A stretch of DNA of 64,000 nt from Dipylidium caninum (GCA_017562135.1 QEYB01000255.1:310001-374000), one strand, 5' to 3'; counted from the first letter of the stretch, positions 23,266-35,510 are shown. Made by a program: numbers and translations. Notes: generated by a model not told the origin, from the sequence alone.

Positions 23266-24041
23266 TTAAGATGAAAGTGTGCAGTGAATGTCGGACTATG
23301 CGAATAACAAACAAACGGTTAATAAAGGGCGTTCCTCTTAAATTACATTGGAAAATGAGGAATAATGGTTAAAATATGATTGGAAACTTACCGAGGGTAT
23401 ATCACTCAGGTCCTGATCATCAGGCACCTTTCTGCAGCAAGCGCAACAGAAGCAGCAACAGAAGCAGCAACAGCAGCCAGTGATGAGAAAACAGGAAACT
23501 AAGAGGCACTGTACAGCAAAAAAATATATTAAAAATCGTCTTATGAATATTTTGACAAAGCAAATAGATGACTTTAAGTTACCTTTAAACAAGGATTATT
23601 CAGTTTCAAGTATGTCATTGCTGCCTCCTCTCCTACCGTTTCGCTCACGTAAATACCATACGAGCCGTATTTATCATATATTTCCTTTTTCTTTTCATCG
23701 GTCAATATGGTATTTGCTCGATTTAATTCAGCAAACTACAAATGTATTCAAGACATTCTGGTTACCTTCTCGCCAGCTTTTGGGTCACCCGGATTCTTGT
23801 CTGGATGACAGCGAAGTGCCAACTAGAGAATTAATCTAAAGGAAACATACTTTTCGATAGGCTTTCCTAATCTCCTCAGGAGCTGCATCTTTGTTAATCC
23901 CAAGGAGCTCGTATAGCGACTCGCCCTTTGACCTTAAGAATATGACTACCAAGAGAAATCATACGAAAGTTTCCTTGGATCACGAATGCCAGCGCGGCTT
24001 TCACTACTGGCAGCACCAGGGCTTGCAGGAGGGGAAACCAT
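23266..24041 (-). CDS. DNAJC5: Cysteine string protein (DNAJC5 family)
   Basis: A complete gene in under 0.8 kb. Minus-strand exons: 24041-23965, 23932-23851, 23822-23766, 23735-23583, 23508-23392 and 23295-23266, giving 171 residues. The introns are 32, 28, 30, 74 and 96 nt, all GT-AG with matching phases. A Ser-rich N-terminus (MVSPPASPGAASSESRAG) precedes the J domain, which starts SSKGESLYELLG and includes the HPD motif in ALRCHPDKNPGDP. The linker KYGSYGIYVSE is typical of CSP. A cysteine string follows with 13 Cys in about 25 residues, including GCCCCFCCCFCCACC. Family knowledge: the string is palmitoylated and anchors the protein to synaptic or secretory vesicles, where it works with Hsc70 as a chaperone for SNARE proteins. 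The tail is shorter than in vertebrates (198 residues there). The last exon, encoding SDIHCTLSS, is inferred from phase, acceptor and a nearby poly(A) signal, and is less certain than the rest. Confidence 0.93.
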
Positions 24042-25240
24042 TCGGAAAAACGCGGCAACGGCCTAATTTGTGCACAGTGGCACTCGAGCTATAAGTTAAA
24101 ACAATGCTAGAAATTAGCCACCTTTGTGACTCAAAATTGTTAGCGTTATAATGTTATGAATATGTTTTTTTAAATAAATTTTAACGTCACGAATAAAAAT
24201 TTTACTTTAAGCAGGTGACGTGCCGGAGCTTTGTAGCACAAATAGGCTAAATAAACTGAAGCTTACCAAAACTATCATTCATCGTTCAGCAAATCTGCTG
24301 CACATGATTATAATACCAAAAAGCCTGGTATAAGTTTGGCATAAATCATCTGAATATTCTTATTCAGCGATGAGACTTTTCCTGCTTGAATCGGCGTAAT
24401 TAGCTTTTCCTTTCCTTGGTGCGGGCGAATTTGCCCATGGAATCTCATAGCGCTCCTCCACTCTGGTTAGCAGAACCCCGCTGTAGCGGCTGCTTAGTAT
24501 GCTATTATCTGTAAGCAAAAAAGCGCGTAAACTCTTCCTCTACGTTATCTGTCTTAAATAGATTAAAATAATATAATAAGAAGCGTGGTCGCTACCGCTC
24601 TAAAACAATGGCAAATTGTAAGCATACGTATCTAGATTACGGTTTATAGGCCGAACACATTATAGCTGCCCAGGTTCATTCAATATTCCTTTATAAATAT
24701 TTTTCCGCCCAAAAGGCAAATTTACCAAAAAAGTTCTCTCGAGGCAAGTGCTCCAATGGCACCCAAAATAAAGCGTGGATTTTTATCACCCTAAAACGGA
24801 AATGTGACCCTTACTAACCCTTGTTTAGTGTTCTTTTCCAACTTTCTACTTTTTAATAACAGCTGTATATTTCGTTTTATGTTTGTAAAGACTCTTTATG
24901 ACAGATCCAAAACTGCATAATTACATTTGCTAAGATCATTAAATTACCTCTTTAAGTTCGGCTAAGTGTTGTGAGCTATTTTAACATTTGTCCTCTCCTT
25001 CTCCTCATCGCTGATTGGTGGTGTGAGCGTTGTTGCGTATATTCTTTGCTCCGTACGTTTCCCACACGTATGTTTTTGTTGTGAATGCTGATTATCGAGA
25101 GGCTTTTTTGTGTATTTATGAGAGTCTTACAGAGGTCTTGTGAGAGGACTGGTAGTTCATGTTTTTCATGTGTCTGGCATGGACTTTGGCTTTGATTATA
25201 CTTACAAAGGATTTATTGGAATATCTTCCACTGTTTACAG
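24042..25240. other. Intergenic region between divergent DNAJC5 and RWDD1
   Basis: The two genes are transcribed away from each other from this 1.2-kb AT-rich stretch, so it should carry both promoters. A TTTACAG acceptor-like sequence directly before the RWDD1 ATG leaves room for an untranslated exon. No coding exon is seen. Confidence 0.45.
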
Positions 25241-26032
25241 ATGTCTTCTGCTCTTGAAGAACAAGAGGGTGAAATTGAGGCACTTCGTTCGATCTACGAG
25301 AACAGCTTTCGTTTGCTTCCCTCTCAACCTCCACACCATTTCGAAATTGACCTACGTGGGCATGCTTCTGACAATCCTGATACGACCGTTTTATGTACGC
25401 TCTATTTTAAATATTCTCCCAATTATCCCTCCCAAGCTCCAATTTTTGAACTTCGTAATCAATTTGGCTTTTCTAATGACTGCAACATGGAGTTGGTCGT
25501 GCTCATCTCCGATATTATAAAACGCTCTCTCGGAATGGTAATGATTTTTGACATTGTCTCCGAAGTACAGCAAAAACTCGACGAATTTACCGACCAACTA
25601 ATCGCTGAAATGCAATCTCGCAAAGCAGAAAAAACAAAAATTAAATGTTTGCCTGAGGTAGAGGGTGAAAAATTAACGGAACCTTCGTTTACAGGAACGC
25701 GAGTTACAGTGGAGTCCTTCAAAGCATGGAACAAGGCCTTCATGGCAGAAATTGCAAAGGCGAAAAAGGAAGATGAAGTGAAAAAAGGGAAGACTAATGG
25801 TTGTGCTGTAGGCGGGCAGAATGTACAGATAGTTAAGCGATTGACAGGCCGTGAAATGTTCCTGCGAAACGATCAATTCGACGACTCAGATCTGACTTTT
25901 CTTGTGCAGGAGGGGGGAGAAATCGTGGAAATTGATGAGAAACTCTTCGTCGATATTGGTGACATTGATTTGTCGGATTTGGAAGAGAACATGCTTGACA
26001 GTAAAATGGGAGACATTTCTATCGACAAATAG
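25241..26032 (+). CDS. RWDD1: RWD domain-containing protein 1
   Basis: One uninterrupted exon of 263 residues. The N-terminal RWD domain covers about residues 1-115: ALEEQEGEIEALRSIYENSF, then PNYPSQAPIFE with the YP..AP motif, then LGMVMIFDIVSEVQQKLDEF. A charged central helix follows. After it is the conserved block GTRVTVESFKAWNKAFMAEI and an acidic C-terminus with LTGREMFLRND, DDSDLTFL and IDLSDLEENM. This order is that of RWDD1, also called DFRP2 (yeast Gir2). Family knowledge: the protein binds and stabilises the DRG2-type GTPase and links to GCN1 in translation control. Length is close to the human protein (243). The gene has no introns here, unlike its neighbours. A possible poly(A) signal lies at 26476-26481. 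Confidence 0.95.
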   Translation: MSSALEEQEGEIEALRSIYENSFRLLPSQPPHHFEIDLRGHASDNPDTTVLCTLYFKYSPNYPSQAPIFELRNQFGFSNDCNMELVVLISDIIKRSLGMVMIFDIVSEVQQKLDEFTDQLIAEMQSRKAEKTKIKCLPEVEGEKLTEPSFTGTRVTVESFKAWNKAFMAEIAKAKKEDEVKKGKTNGCAVGGQNVQIVKRLTGREMFLRNDQFDDSDLTFLVQEGGEIVEIDEKLFVDIGDIDLSDLEENMLDSKMGDISIDK

Positions 26033-27227
26033 ATTTTTTGGAATTGTGCATATTTATCCTTCTTGTCTTCACTTTTTGTGAAGATCAAATATCTCCCGAC
26101 ACTTTCATTTGTTTCTTTCTCCTGATGGTGTTAGTAAGGGTAGGGCATTCTAAGACCGTTATTGTGCAAACAACTTCCTCTCGTTTTGTTTCATGTCCCT
26201 CCCGTAATCTTGGTTTGTCTTACGCCGGTGATTTTACATTCTATTTTGCGTACCAAGTATAGTTTTATTACTTTGTTGCTAAATTACTTGATGGTTGTAA
26301 ACGACCTAAGTATTATTCCTTTCTATATCTGTGGCAATTTTCCTATCATGTTTGACTCCTTTAACATCTGCTTGGGTAAAGTTTGAAATTTTGGGTATAT
26401 TATAGCCCCAAAAATACAGTACTGGAAGGCTTACTCGACAAGCTGCTACAATTTTTATACAGTGGAAACACGGTAAATAAATAAGTACCTACGACTCGAC
26501 AATTTGGTGCACAGTAGCGATTGCTAGTCCTCCATGAACCTCTTTTTTTCGGACCGCTTCCGTGTGCACTCTTCGTTCCAAAAATTTTAGTTTAAGGCCC
26601 AAGTCTACCAAATGTGACACCAAAAAGAAGCAAGGAGTGCTGCTCAGTGTCGTGGGTAGTGCAACATCGTATCAGGAGAAGCATCGTTAAGACCAATTAC
26701 CATCTAGTATCCCTTCCAAATCCTCGGTGCTTGTCGCTCGACGCTTTCGTACGCAACCTAGATTTCCGATAATAGCTTGGCTTCTCAGTTTAGTTTCTAT
26801 GGCTATATTCCCTCGTTGGGCTTAGATTTCCTAATCAAGGCTAAAGTAAGCTAACAAGAGTCTTATTCTTCTATCCGTTGCCAAGCCAAAATATACAGAT
26901 CGGAGCTGCTCATACGAAATCCAACTATAGTTGCTTCGTTTGTAAGTACGCTTTTTGACTAGTTCAGTGTGCACAGAGTCGTTCGGGGTCGTGTGGGTGA
27001 GGAAAAAACGATCCCGTTTAAAAAATTCTGCATGTGTTTAACTCGACTTGTCAACCACAAGTTTAAATATTTGAACGGAAAACTGAAAATAGCGATTTTC
27101 AGCAGGAAAGACTAACCCATACACAAAATACACGCGAAATGCCAGTAAGCCCCTCTTCGATTTTTCCCGAAGTACATTCAAACGAAATGGTACACGTGAA
27201 CAGCCCGCACGTCCTTACGAATTAGAA
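26033..27227. other. 3' flank of RWDD1
   Basis: AT-rich sequence holding the 3' untranslated region of RWDD1. AATAAA-type hexamers occur at about 26476. No coding exon was recognised. Confidence 0.45.
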
Positions 27228-27554
27228 ATGCAGAAACGGAGAACCAGTGGTTGCCAAGGAGATTATTTGCGTCCTCAAATGGGCCAGAACCGAGGACCAC
27301 CGATACCACGACTAACAGATTGGTCTATACGTAAGGGGTTCCTCCTTCCACCAGACAAGGCGTTCGACGAAAGGAGTTCCCAGCGGAACTGCAGTTATGA
27401 AGAGCCACTTATGCGACGTTTCAGCTGTTCCAAGGATGGTTCCGAAGGTGGGGAAAGAAATACGCTTCACGACATCGTTTTAGCTGGGAAGTCTGTCGAC
27501 CTCCAATCTCTGACCGGAACACCAATCTTTCTCGAGAAATCCGATGACTACTAA
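27228..27554 (+). CDS. Hypothetical small ORF, 108 residues
   Basis: This open frame starts at an ATG and is not overlapped by a long frame on the other strand. The product is rich in Arg, Ser and Asp/Glu and has no membrane segment or signal peptide. It contains RRTSGCQGDYLRP, PRLTDWSIRKG and ends GTPIFLEKSDDY. I do not recognise a family. It lies between convergent RWDD1 and RMND5, about 1.2 kb from the former. It could be a small real gene, an exon of an unseen gene, or chance. Confidence 0.27.
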   Translation: MQKRRTSGCQGDYLRPQMGQNRGPPIPRLTDWSIRKGFLLPPDKAFDERSSQRNCSYEEPLMRRFSCSKDGSEGGERNTLHDIVLAGKSVDLQSLTGTPIFLEKSDDY

Positions 27555-28628
27555 CTCCAGCTAATTCTTTTGAGGTTAAGCGCATGCATTTATTTCGACA
27601 TTTATGTGATACTTTTACATTTCGCCATTGATGCTCACTTTTTGCATTTGCTTTCTTACTTTGGTGTCAATCATGTTGCTATTATACAGGTGTTAGGGGT
27701 TGGAAAGATTTTACTCCCCTCTCAGCCATGGGTTCCGCACTCAGGCTAATAGAAGCAGCATACGTGAGTTAATTTAAGTAATACCTTACACCAGATTAGG
27801 GCAAAATGGCGTTTAAATTCAAAGAACTCGTGGCTTCTGCTCTGGGGACTACGCATGAACAAAAAGTGGCCAAACTCTGAACAGTTTATTTAAGACTATT
27901 TCGATAGCCCGGAGCCCGATCATCCGGGGAGACAGTGTTGAAATTACATCTCCTGATTCACCTGTTTGTTGAAATACGAATGAGGATCCACCTTGACCAA
28001 CCGTCCTTTACGAAGATAACGATTATCACTGTTAACGAATGCAATCATAATGGTGTTCGACTACCAAAATGAATATCCTTAGTTTCATTTTTGCTGCCCA
28101 GTTAACAGCAAAAATTAAAATTAAGGGGTTAGCCAAAACCATATCAAAAACAGTTACATTCATTATTCGCCAGTGATCAGTTCCAAATATGTTCCTCCAA
28201 CCCTCCGCAGAAAACGCAACTATGGACGAATAGCATAATCAGTCCGATTAGCGGTAATTAACAAATGTCCTAACAGCAAAACACGGACAAAGGATAGGAC
28301 TAGCGCCAATCGCAAATTAAACGATTCATGATAGTGATAAATGAAAAAAAGGGGAGGAAACGGGGATTACTTTGTTAACTACCGATGCAACAGATAGCAG
28401 ATGTGAGTGGACTTGCTTGTAGTTATGTGCGTAGTTAAGTTAGTAAAACAGATTATCGCAATCACGAGGAAGATGAAGTTCCGGAGGTGTTCTGCAGCAA
28501 TTTCAGAAGAATAAAGTAGGGGGCGGGGGAGGGGAGAGATACCTCTTAAAAAAATGATAGGAGAGGCTGCCGTGGCAGAGCTTATGGAGAGAAGCCGTTG
28601 GCAATAGTCGTTGCGGGCGACAGGCATC
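27555..28628. other. 3' flank of RMND5
   Basis: No gene is recognised. The 3' untranslated region of RMND5 (minus strand) must begin directly below 28629. Confidence 0.45.
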
Positions 28629-31600
28629 TCAGAAGTAGAGGGTCATCACCTGATCTCGACCGGTATCTTTTGGGCAGTAGGGACACTTGACCTTCCTAAG
28701 TGAGTAAAAAGCGAACATCATCTTTGCAGTCAAGCACTAAGGATAAAATAGTTCACGGCAGATGTGCTGGTAGTCACGGTTAAATCGGAGATTCCGGCAA
28801 AAGTGGCATCTGTTCCGTTAACCTGGAATGAGAGCTGATTGAAAGGCAACAAGGCAACTTTTAGAGGAATTGAAAATTGCTTTTAGGCTTTTCCGACGCA
28901 CAATCGGGAGTACTATGAGACTTCTACCTAAATATTACTTCATTTCAGCCGATCACGCGCCCCAGTAATGTGAAATTCTTAATAAATGAACGCGAAGGAA
29001 CTCGGCCCGAGGGTTAGACAAAAAATGAGGTTAGCAGCACATGAGTACCAAGAAGTAGGCTGTTATGGATGTCGTGAGTGGTTGGAGGGACCACGACGTA
29101 TGCTCAAGTGTTTTGGGTCCCTGTGAAATGAGCGAAAACAGAAGCGCCGATATGCACTCGGCAGACCTGGGCGATGCTCCTCGCGTCCACTTATTCGTCA
29201 TTGATAAAAAAGGCCTTTATTAAAAGTTTATTCTTGTCACCGGTTAATGAAATTAGAACATTTGTTTAGGAAGTGGAAAAGAAAACCAAAGAATGTTTAC
29301 ATCCTCGCAACATCCACCAGCGCGGTTAATGCAAATTCTACAAATACAGCGCATACACTGGAGCTTACCTGTTCCTAAGGTAGAACGGAACAAGAAAAAA
29401 GCTCAACGATAAGAACGGGGATTTCGGAAGGAAATGGGGAGAGAAGAGAAAGGAGACTAACCTTCGCTCGGAGTTAGCCAGTGAATTGAAGGCGTCACGA
29501 GAGATTGCGTGACCACAGTTCAACCGAACGGCCGGATTAGCCATCGTGGATACCTCCTTAATGACCGGACAGTGAAATATGTTGTGCCGGTGAGCAACAG
29601 TGTCCAAATCTACCGAAATCTGCCCCAAGTGGAAAAACAAAATTGCGTGGGAGTGTATTACTAGAGAAACTAATTTGTGTTACCGAAAAATTACGAAACA
29701 CCGAAAAGTTAAAAAGTAATACCTAAATCATGTTGCCACTCGGAATTCATGCACCCGATTCGGCTCTAATTTTGAGTAAATTAAGATTTTAACCAAAAAC
29801 ATAAACATACTGTATTAAGTTCGTATCTGAATACATATTTCCAACCAACAAAAAATGCCTCGACATTCATTTTTTCAACTTAAAAGCAATTGGCACGATA
29901 GACTACCTGGAATGTTGCGGGAGTGGAGAAGGGCTACATTAAAGGAGGGGGAGGGTGAGACGATTACAACAAATCCTGGGGCGTTAAGACCAAATAAGGA
30001 CTTCGTTCATCAATGGTCTGCTTACTTCTACAAAACCATCAAGTCAGTACAAATAAATTTAAGGATTTACGCATGCATACATATGAGGTAGAATACCGGA
30101 AAAGCACAAAGAGCATTAGAGAGGAAAGTAACATCCGGAAAAACCGAATGACGGACATTTCGGAGGATGAGGAATAGGCTCATAGGAGAAAGCAGAAATG
30201 TTTCACATTAACCCACCAAAAGGAAAAATGAGGAGTTAAAGAAATTGTGGTTGCATCAATAACGGAAAGGTAAACACGCTTTCACAAAGTATCAGAACGG
30301 AAAACGTGTCTAGAATGCAAAAAAATCAGTGGACATGGGAAGTACAGAACTTTATAGAAGAGGCGATGGTGGCGTTTTCTCCAGGGGGCAGGGGCTGTGC
30401 TACTATCAACAGGGAATAACTTTTTCATTCGAAAATTCTGTCGCAGCAGCCAACACAGCTAAACACCTATTGGAACCTGCCATTTTTATTATTACCGCCA
30501 AAATAGCTGTTCGAGATGGAGATACAACGGCTGGAAAGGAGGATAAAATTGAAGAGCCCCTTAGTTCGCAAGTGACATATATAGCAACGACAAACAAAAA
30601 ACTCAATCATCCCAAAAACAAGGATCTGGAATCGAACATTCCCGGAACCACCTATTTCAACTATTCTATTTAAAAGCAAAGAGGAATACTTTTCAAAACC
30701 ACAAAGCATGACATCATTCATGTACAACGCTTTTCTGAATATAGTAATTCTCATTGGGAGAGAAGGGCCTGCTAATAAGAAATTTTTAATGACAGAAAAC
30801 ACCAGAACACCGGAATTAATCGTACACGTAAATACAAGGAGGTGTTGATTAAATTTGGTGCGATAAGAAGGGCGAACGCAAACCAAAAACCTTAAATTGA
30901 ACGCTCAAAAGTTGAAATGCAAACAATAAAATGTATTTGTAAACTGCGAGGAGGATACTGATGCCAAGCTAACATAATTTTTAAACAAAATCAGAGGTTC
31001 GACACGATGGTAATATAAATTGTCCCGCTCGAATGTTTGATAAACCACCCAAAACGTGTCCACTTCTCGGCCAGTGATGAACATTACTATTCCGTCAAAT
31101 CTGTTGCCGTAAAAACAGAAAAATTCCTCGGAACATAACCATTTCGGTCGCAGAAAATAAGATAGGGAACTCAGTAATCGAAGTGTCAATTCCACTTGTT
31201 GAGATACATTTTTAGCAAAACCATAAAAATTTAGGATGAGCTCTCGATCCTCATATCTGTATTCCGTAATTTTTACTCTTTTTTGCCTTCAAATAAACTG
31301 ATCACTATTACCAAAGCATTATCTCGAGTAGCCTAAAGTGATGTTATTGTATTAGCAAACAATATTCACTGGTAGGGTTTGTAAAATATTACTCCTTATC
31401 TGGAAAGTGGTTAGTGTACCTAACAAAATGAATGCATAAGAAGGTGAAAATCAATCAACTCATCAAAAGTATTAGTAATAGAGAAGACCTAAAGGAGAAC
31501 GAACGGCGTAGAGGCATGTCAACAAAAATTACAATGTATATAAGATAATTCTAGTCCAAATGAAAGTACAGGAAAGGTTTGGACGCCTACAGCTACTTTT

Positions 31601-34166
31601 GACGAATGTAGAAGATAGTAAAGGAGGGGAAACATGAAATGGAAACCCACCGGGAGGGTGTGAGTGCCATCGGAATTGCCAGGTGCGTAATTGGTGAGCC
31701 AGGCGAAAGCTCGTTGAAGTTTATGCAACTTCGGTAACACTTGAAGACCCGAAGCGAAGGCGGTGCGTAGTGGGTCGATGGCGGAGAGGGATAGCTGCGT
31801 GCAAGCCACCGTCCCGAAGAGGTGTGCGGCACGGACGAAAGCATTAAGTGGGGTTCTTAGGTCGTCCACCGATGTGTTCATCGCTGCAGCGTTTTCCGCC
31901 TCAGGCACTGCCACTCTTCCACCATCTTCTTGGCCGTCATCTTCGCCACCACATAGGCTCACCAAGGGGAGGATGGGTAGACAGACGCCACCAGCACCGA
32001 CAAACTGACTCCTACTATCGACATTCCCAGTAGTGGCGGTAGTTACAGGATCTCGGAGGGAAAGGTCGGAGTATGGGGTCCCATTGAGATCCTGACCGAG
32101 AAACACGAGACTACCCATTATGTGTTCGAAATCTATGGCATAAAATGAAAGCAATTTGGGGCTGGTCGACTTCTAATTTAAATTTTGCTGGAAGCTTCAA
32201 AACACCATCTTGAACGAAATTATATTCCCATGCTACGAAGAAAAAAGATCGTTACCATTAGTAGAACAGCGCTAAGCCCCTAATTCAACCATCATTTATT
32301 AATCCTAGCTATTTCTATCCGGAATACCTTCAACTACTATAAGTCTTGAGATAAGGGTGAGATTGAAAGAGCCTTAGTAGTTGTGCTTGGTGTCTTGAAA
32401 CGAATGCTTAACCAATTCTAGTTCGTTACTTCAAGTAGTCAATGTAATTATCGAAAGCTTGTCATAATACCAGTTAAGAGGAGGACATGTTAATGCAATA
32501 AGACATATCGGTAGTGAAGTTAGCCATTGAAATTCGGAAATAAAACAGCATCATCCATCTGATTCAATTTGACAAGCTATCAAGTAAAAAACAATTTAAA
32601 ACACAATTTAACAAGAGTGGGAACCATTTTTAGGATTTTGTACTTTCGTTACCTCATAGAGTTTAACCAAAATAAGGGAAACCGCACACTTACTCGACCC
32701 TAAAATAAGAAACTGTTTCTTCTAATACTACCAGGCCAAAATGGTAGTTCCGCATCCTTTTAACACACTAATTGGGAAATTTTAGTTAACACAATCTAAT
32801 TAAATAAGCAGTATGAAAATGAGAGGTAAAATACATCGGGATCATAATACACATCGTGCATAAACCTTTCTCGAGCCATCAAATATGGAAAGATAATGAG
32901 AGAAAAAGGCTTTGTGTACCCGCAGGGAACTCCGGAGCATAGGGGACAATTTTGCGCAAACAAGCGATCACTGCAGAGGGGTCATTTGCACATCTTTGGA
33001 CATCCATAAGGAATTCTAACTTGGCTAAAACATATTCCAGTTGCTTGGCCTTCGGACCTAACGATTCTGTGTTAGCTGCCAGCCACCTGAGATCCACGAA
33101 GGAAAGTGATTCAAAGAAGAAAGGAACATGACATTTTCATGATAACTCACTCTTTAGCAGGGCCTAGTTCACCATTTCTTAGGGCGGAAACCATAGCACC
33201 GACTTCTCGAAATTGTTTAAGACCCACATCTTCCTCCGAGAAACCAACTTCCTGTGTGGTGAAAAAAGAAGATGCAGCCCGAATTTTGAAGCTTGATACT
33301 GCATTTCAGAGGTCGGTTGCGATAAATCTTACCTTGGCGAGTTTAATGGCCACGGACCCATAACCGCTCCTAATAAGTTCTTCAATTATAATGGCAGCAA
33401 ACAGTTCGTCCTCAGTCATACTGTCGGCATTCTTGTAGAGATTGGACATAGGTGCGGGGTCAAAAGTTGCATTGTTTGTTGGTGCATTTGAAGTGTCAGT
33501 AGTAAAATAGGACGCTACATTGGATATGTCATCAACGAATGTCTGTGACATTGAGAATCCGAGGAATAACCTACCTTATCGACAGATTTTTTAAACTTTG
33601 AAATATTAGCATGAATGTCTCGATGCTTTTTCAGAGCATCCGAAAAGTTTGACTTGATGTTAGCCAACAAAGAACATATCTTGATTTTGGCTTCTGGTGA
33701 GAGATCAGGGCCTATTCATAAACAAAATTTGCATTATGACAGCGCCACCAGCCCAAACATGGGAGGTGAAATCATATAAAGCTGTAGTTTTAGATATCGC
33801 GAATTAATGAGCGCGATAGCATGGTAGAGGATACCGGTCAAAAATGCGGTGATAGATTGAATAGAACCGAGGCTCACGCGCATTAACAAAGGTAATAACC
33901 CCCAACTAGATAAATGCTCAAGATCATATTTTATGATAAATATCTAGATTAATCGGAAATACACACACTCATGATCTTTTAAGGCGAAACATACCAGACT
34001 TGCCGCCCTGAACTTCGACGATAAAATTTGACAAGGAATCAAAATACTTTTCGACCTTTGACTCGCAAATACTTTTGAATCCAGTCAGTCCTTTTTCAAT
34101 TTTTTCAACTTCAGTTGATAAACTTTCCAACTTCTCCTTAATCCCCGACTCGTCTCCCGAGGTCAT
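28629..34166 (-). CDS. RMND5: E3 ubiquitin ligase RMND5 (GID2 homologue), eight exons
   Basis: Minus-strand exons: 34166-33995, 33711-33575, 33542-33333, 33251-33151, 33086-32920, 32132-31651, 29619-29462 and 28695-28629. They encode 497 residues, with all seven phases agreeing and GT-AG borders. RMND5 is the RING subunit of the CTLH/GID ubiquitin ligase and pairs with MAEA. A coiled N-terminus is followed by KKHRDIHANISKFKKSVDK (matching the KDIHSSVSR block of the family). A LisH region follows at about residues 145-175 (TEDELFAAIIIEELIRSGYG), then CTLH/CRA sequence with GPAKEWLAANTESLG and EHIMGSLVFLGQDL. The C-terminal RING-like domain has HCPVIKEV, RLNCGHAISRDAFNSL and KCPYCPKDTGRD, and the protein ends LYF. 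It is about 100 residues longer than the human protein (391), mainly from an extended segment in exon 6 containing GGEDDGQEDGG. Introns range from 32 nt to 2.0 kb. Confidence 0.95.
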
Positions 34167-34809
34167 TGATTTCAAACTGCGCAGCAGAAGATGTAAGAAT
34201 TCAAACCGATTTAATGGCTATCGCAATTAGTTCACAACCAAAGTTGTTACTTGCCAAAATCAATTATTATTCTGCACATGTTCACGTAACTGTAGCTTTC
34301 AAGCAAATTTATATTAAACTTTTTGACCAATATAAACTATGGAACTTGAAGGCTGAGGTGTGGACAGCCAAATGAATAATACATCAAACTGATAAACTAA
34401 GCCCCGGTCAAGTATGCATACAATGCGTTACGGTTATTGTGCACAAATTTCGTTGCGATTTATGTAAATTAATTACTGGGCACAATCAAGATCTCTCTTG
34501 ATTTTAATGTGTGTGCAGCCGGCGGATGGATTTTGAATAACTAGTAATTTTTCTTTTTGCCTCAGTATGAAACCTAATCCTACCCAGTCTGCATAAAAAT
34601 ATTAGGCTAAACACAATTACATCATCACTGGGATCGTAAGGAGACATGAAGCATCATCGATGGTAATAATATGGTGAGAGGAAAAATAGCAGATGTCAAA
34701 AGTTATATTCAAGTCAGAGCAATATAATGACAGCCATTGTCCATGTATAAAGAGGGTATGGATAGTAGTGAGTCATCAAATGTTCTTCAAAGCAGGATGT
34801 GCAGCTAGT

Positions 34810-35510
34810 GTTCGACCACAAGAAAATTCAACCCGAGTGGTCCACAGTAACGCCACAACTCCAAGCTGAATATTAATTTCCCATTAAATGCATCGTCTCT
34901 CACTAAACCACATTTTGGCTGTGGTAAAGGCCAGAGGCACCTGCCTAAGTGACCACTCTATACCTCCCAACGAACCCACTCATGCCGCCATTTGGCAATT
35001 TGCTGCCTCTTCAAGGCCACCCGTGGGCAAAGGCCGCATACCATGCGGTGAACGCGTAAATCGCTCACTACAGCACACTCCTCCTTCTTCTTCAGTCCGC
35101 TCTACCCCGCCACCGGTATTACAACGCATTTTCACATTACAGGGAGAGAAAAAAACAGGCAGTGGTTTTCTACATAGCCATGGCGTCTGTCGCACATGGC
35201 ATCGTCAGAGCCGACAGCTCGCCTCTCCGATTCTCTTCACACGACCTCTCAACCTATAGCATGCATCTCTGCGGCTTCCACGGTGGTTCGGGAAGGGCGC
35301 TTGAGAAAGAAGGCGAATGTAGGCATATCTCGCTCCCCACATGAATACACATGCATCCTTCGTTCTTCACCACCGTAAAATTTAGCTAAACCACCCACTG
35401 AGGATAAACCATCATGCATCTACCCAACTTGCTGCCACTGAGGTGGAGACACCACACCGTCTTAACATCATCATGGCGTTGACGTTCAACTCGAACTCGA
35501 AATCATGAGG
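34810..35510 (+). repeat. Dispersed repeat, copy 1 (inverted partner at 60.1-60.6 kb)
   Basis: This stretch matches the reverse complement of 60068-60616 over most of its length. Shared blocks include CATGGCGTCTGTCGCAC / GTGCGACAGACGCCATGG, GCGGCTTCCACGGTGG / CCACCGTGGAAGCCGC, and a CACCACACCGTCTTAACATC block near the end. Differences are scattered substitutions and small indels, as in two old copies of one element. Copy 1 also contains about 150 bp (about 34883-35035) absent from copy 2. Short open frames inside have no family resemblance, so it looks like a non-autonomous element. Limits are approximate and no terminal repeats were established. Confidence 0.75.

Noticed and set aside
23400..23480. 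Tandem-looking GCAACAGAAGCAGC array that could be a minisatellite or short CRISPR-like array
   Set aside because: It is the reverse strand of the cysteine-string codons (TGC/TGT runs) of DNAJC5, and there are no spacers.
29855..30673. Plus-strand frames inside the 2.0-kb RMND5 intron
   Set aside because: They have no domain resemblance or splice context; intronic chance frames.
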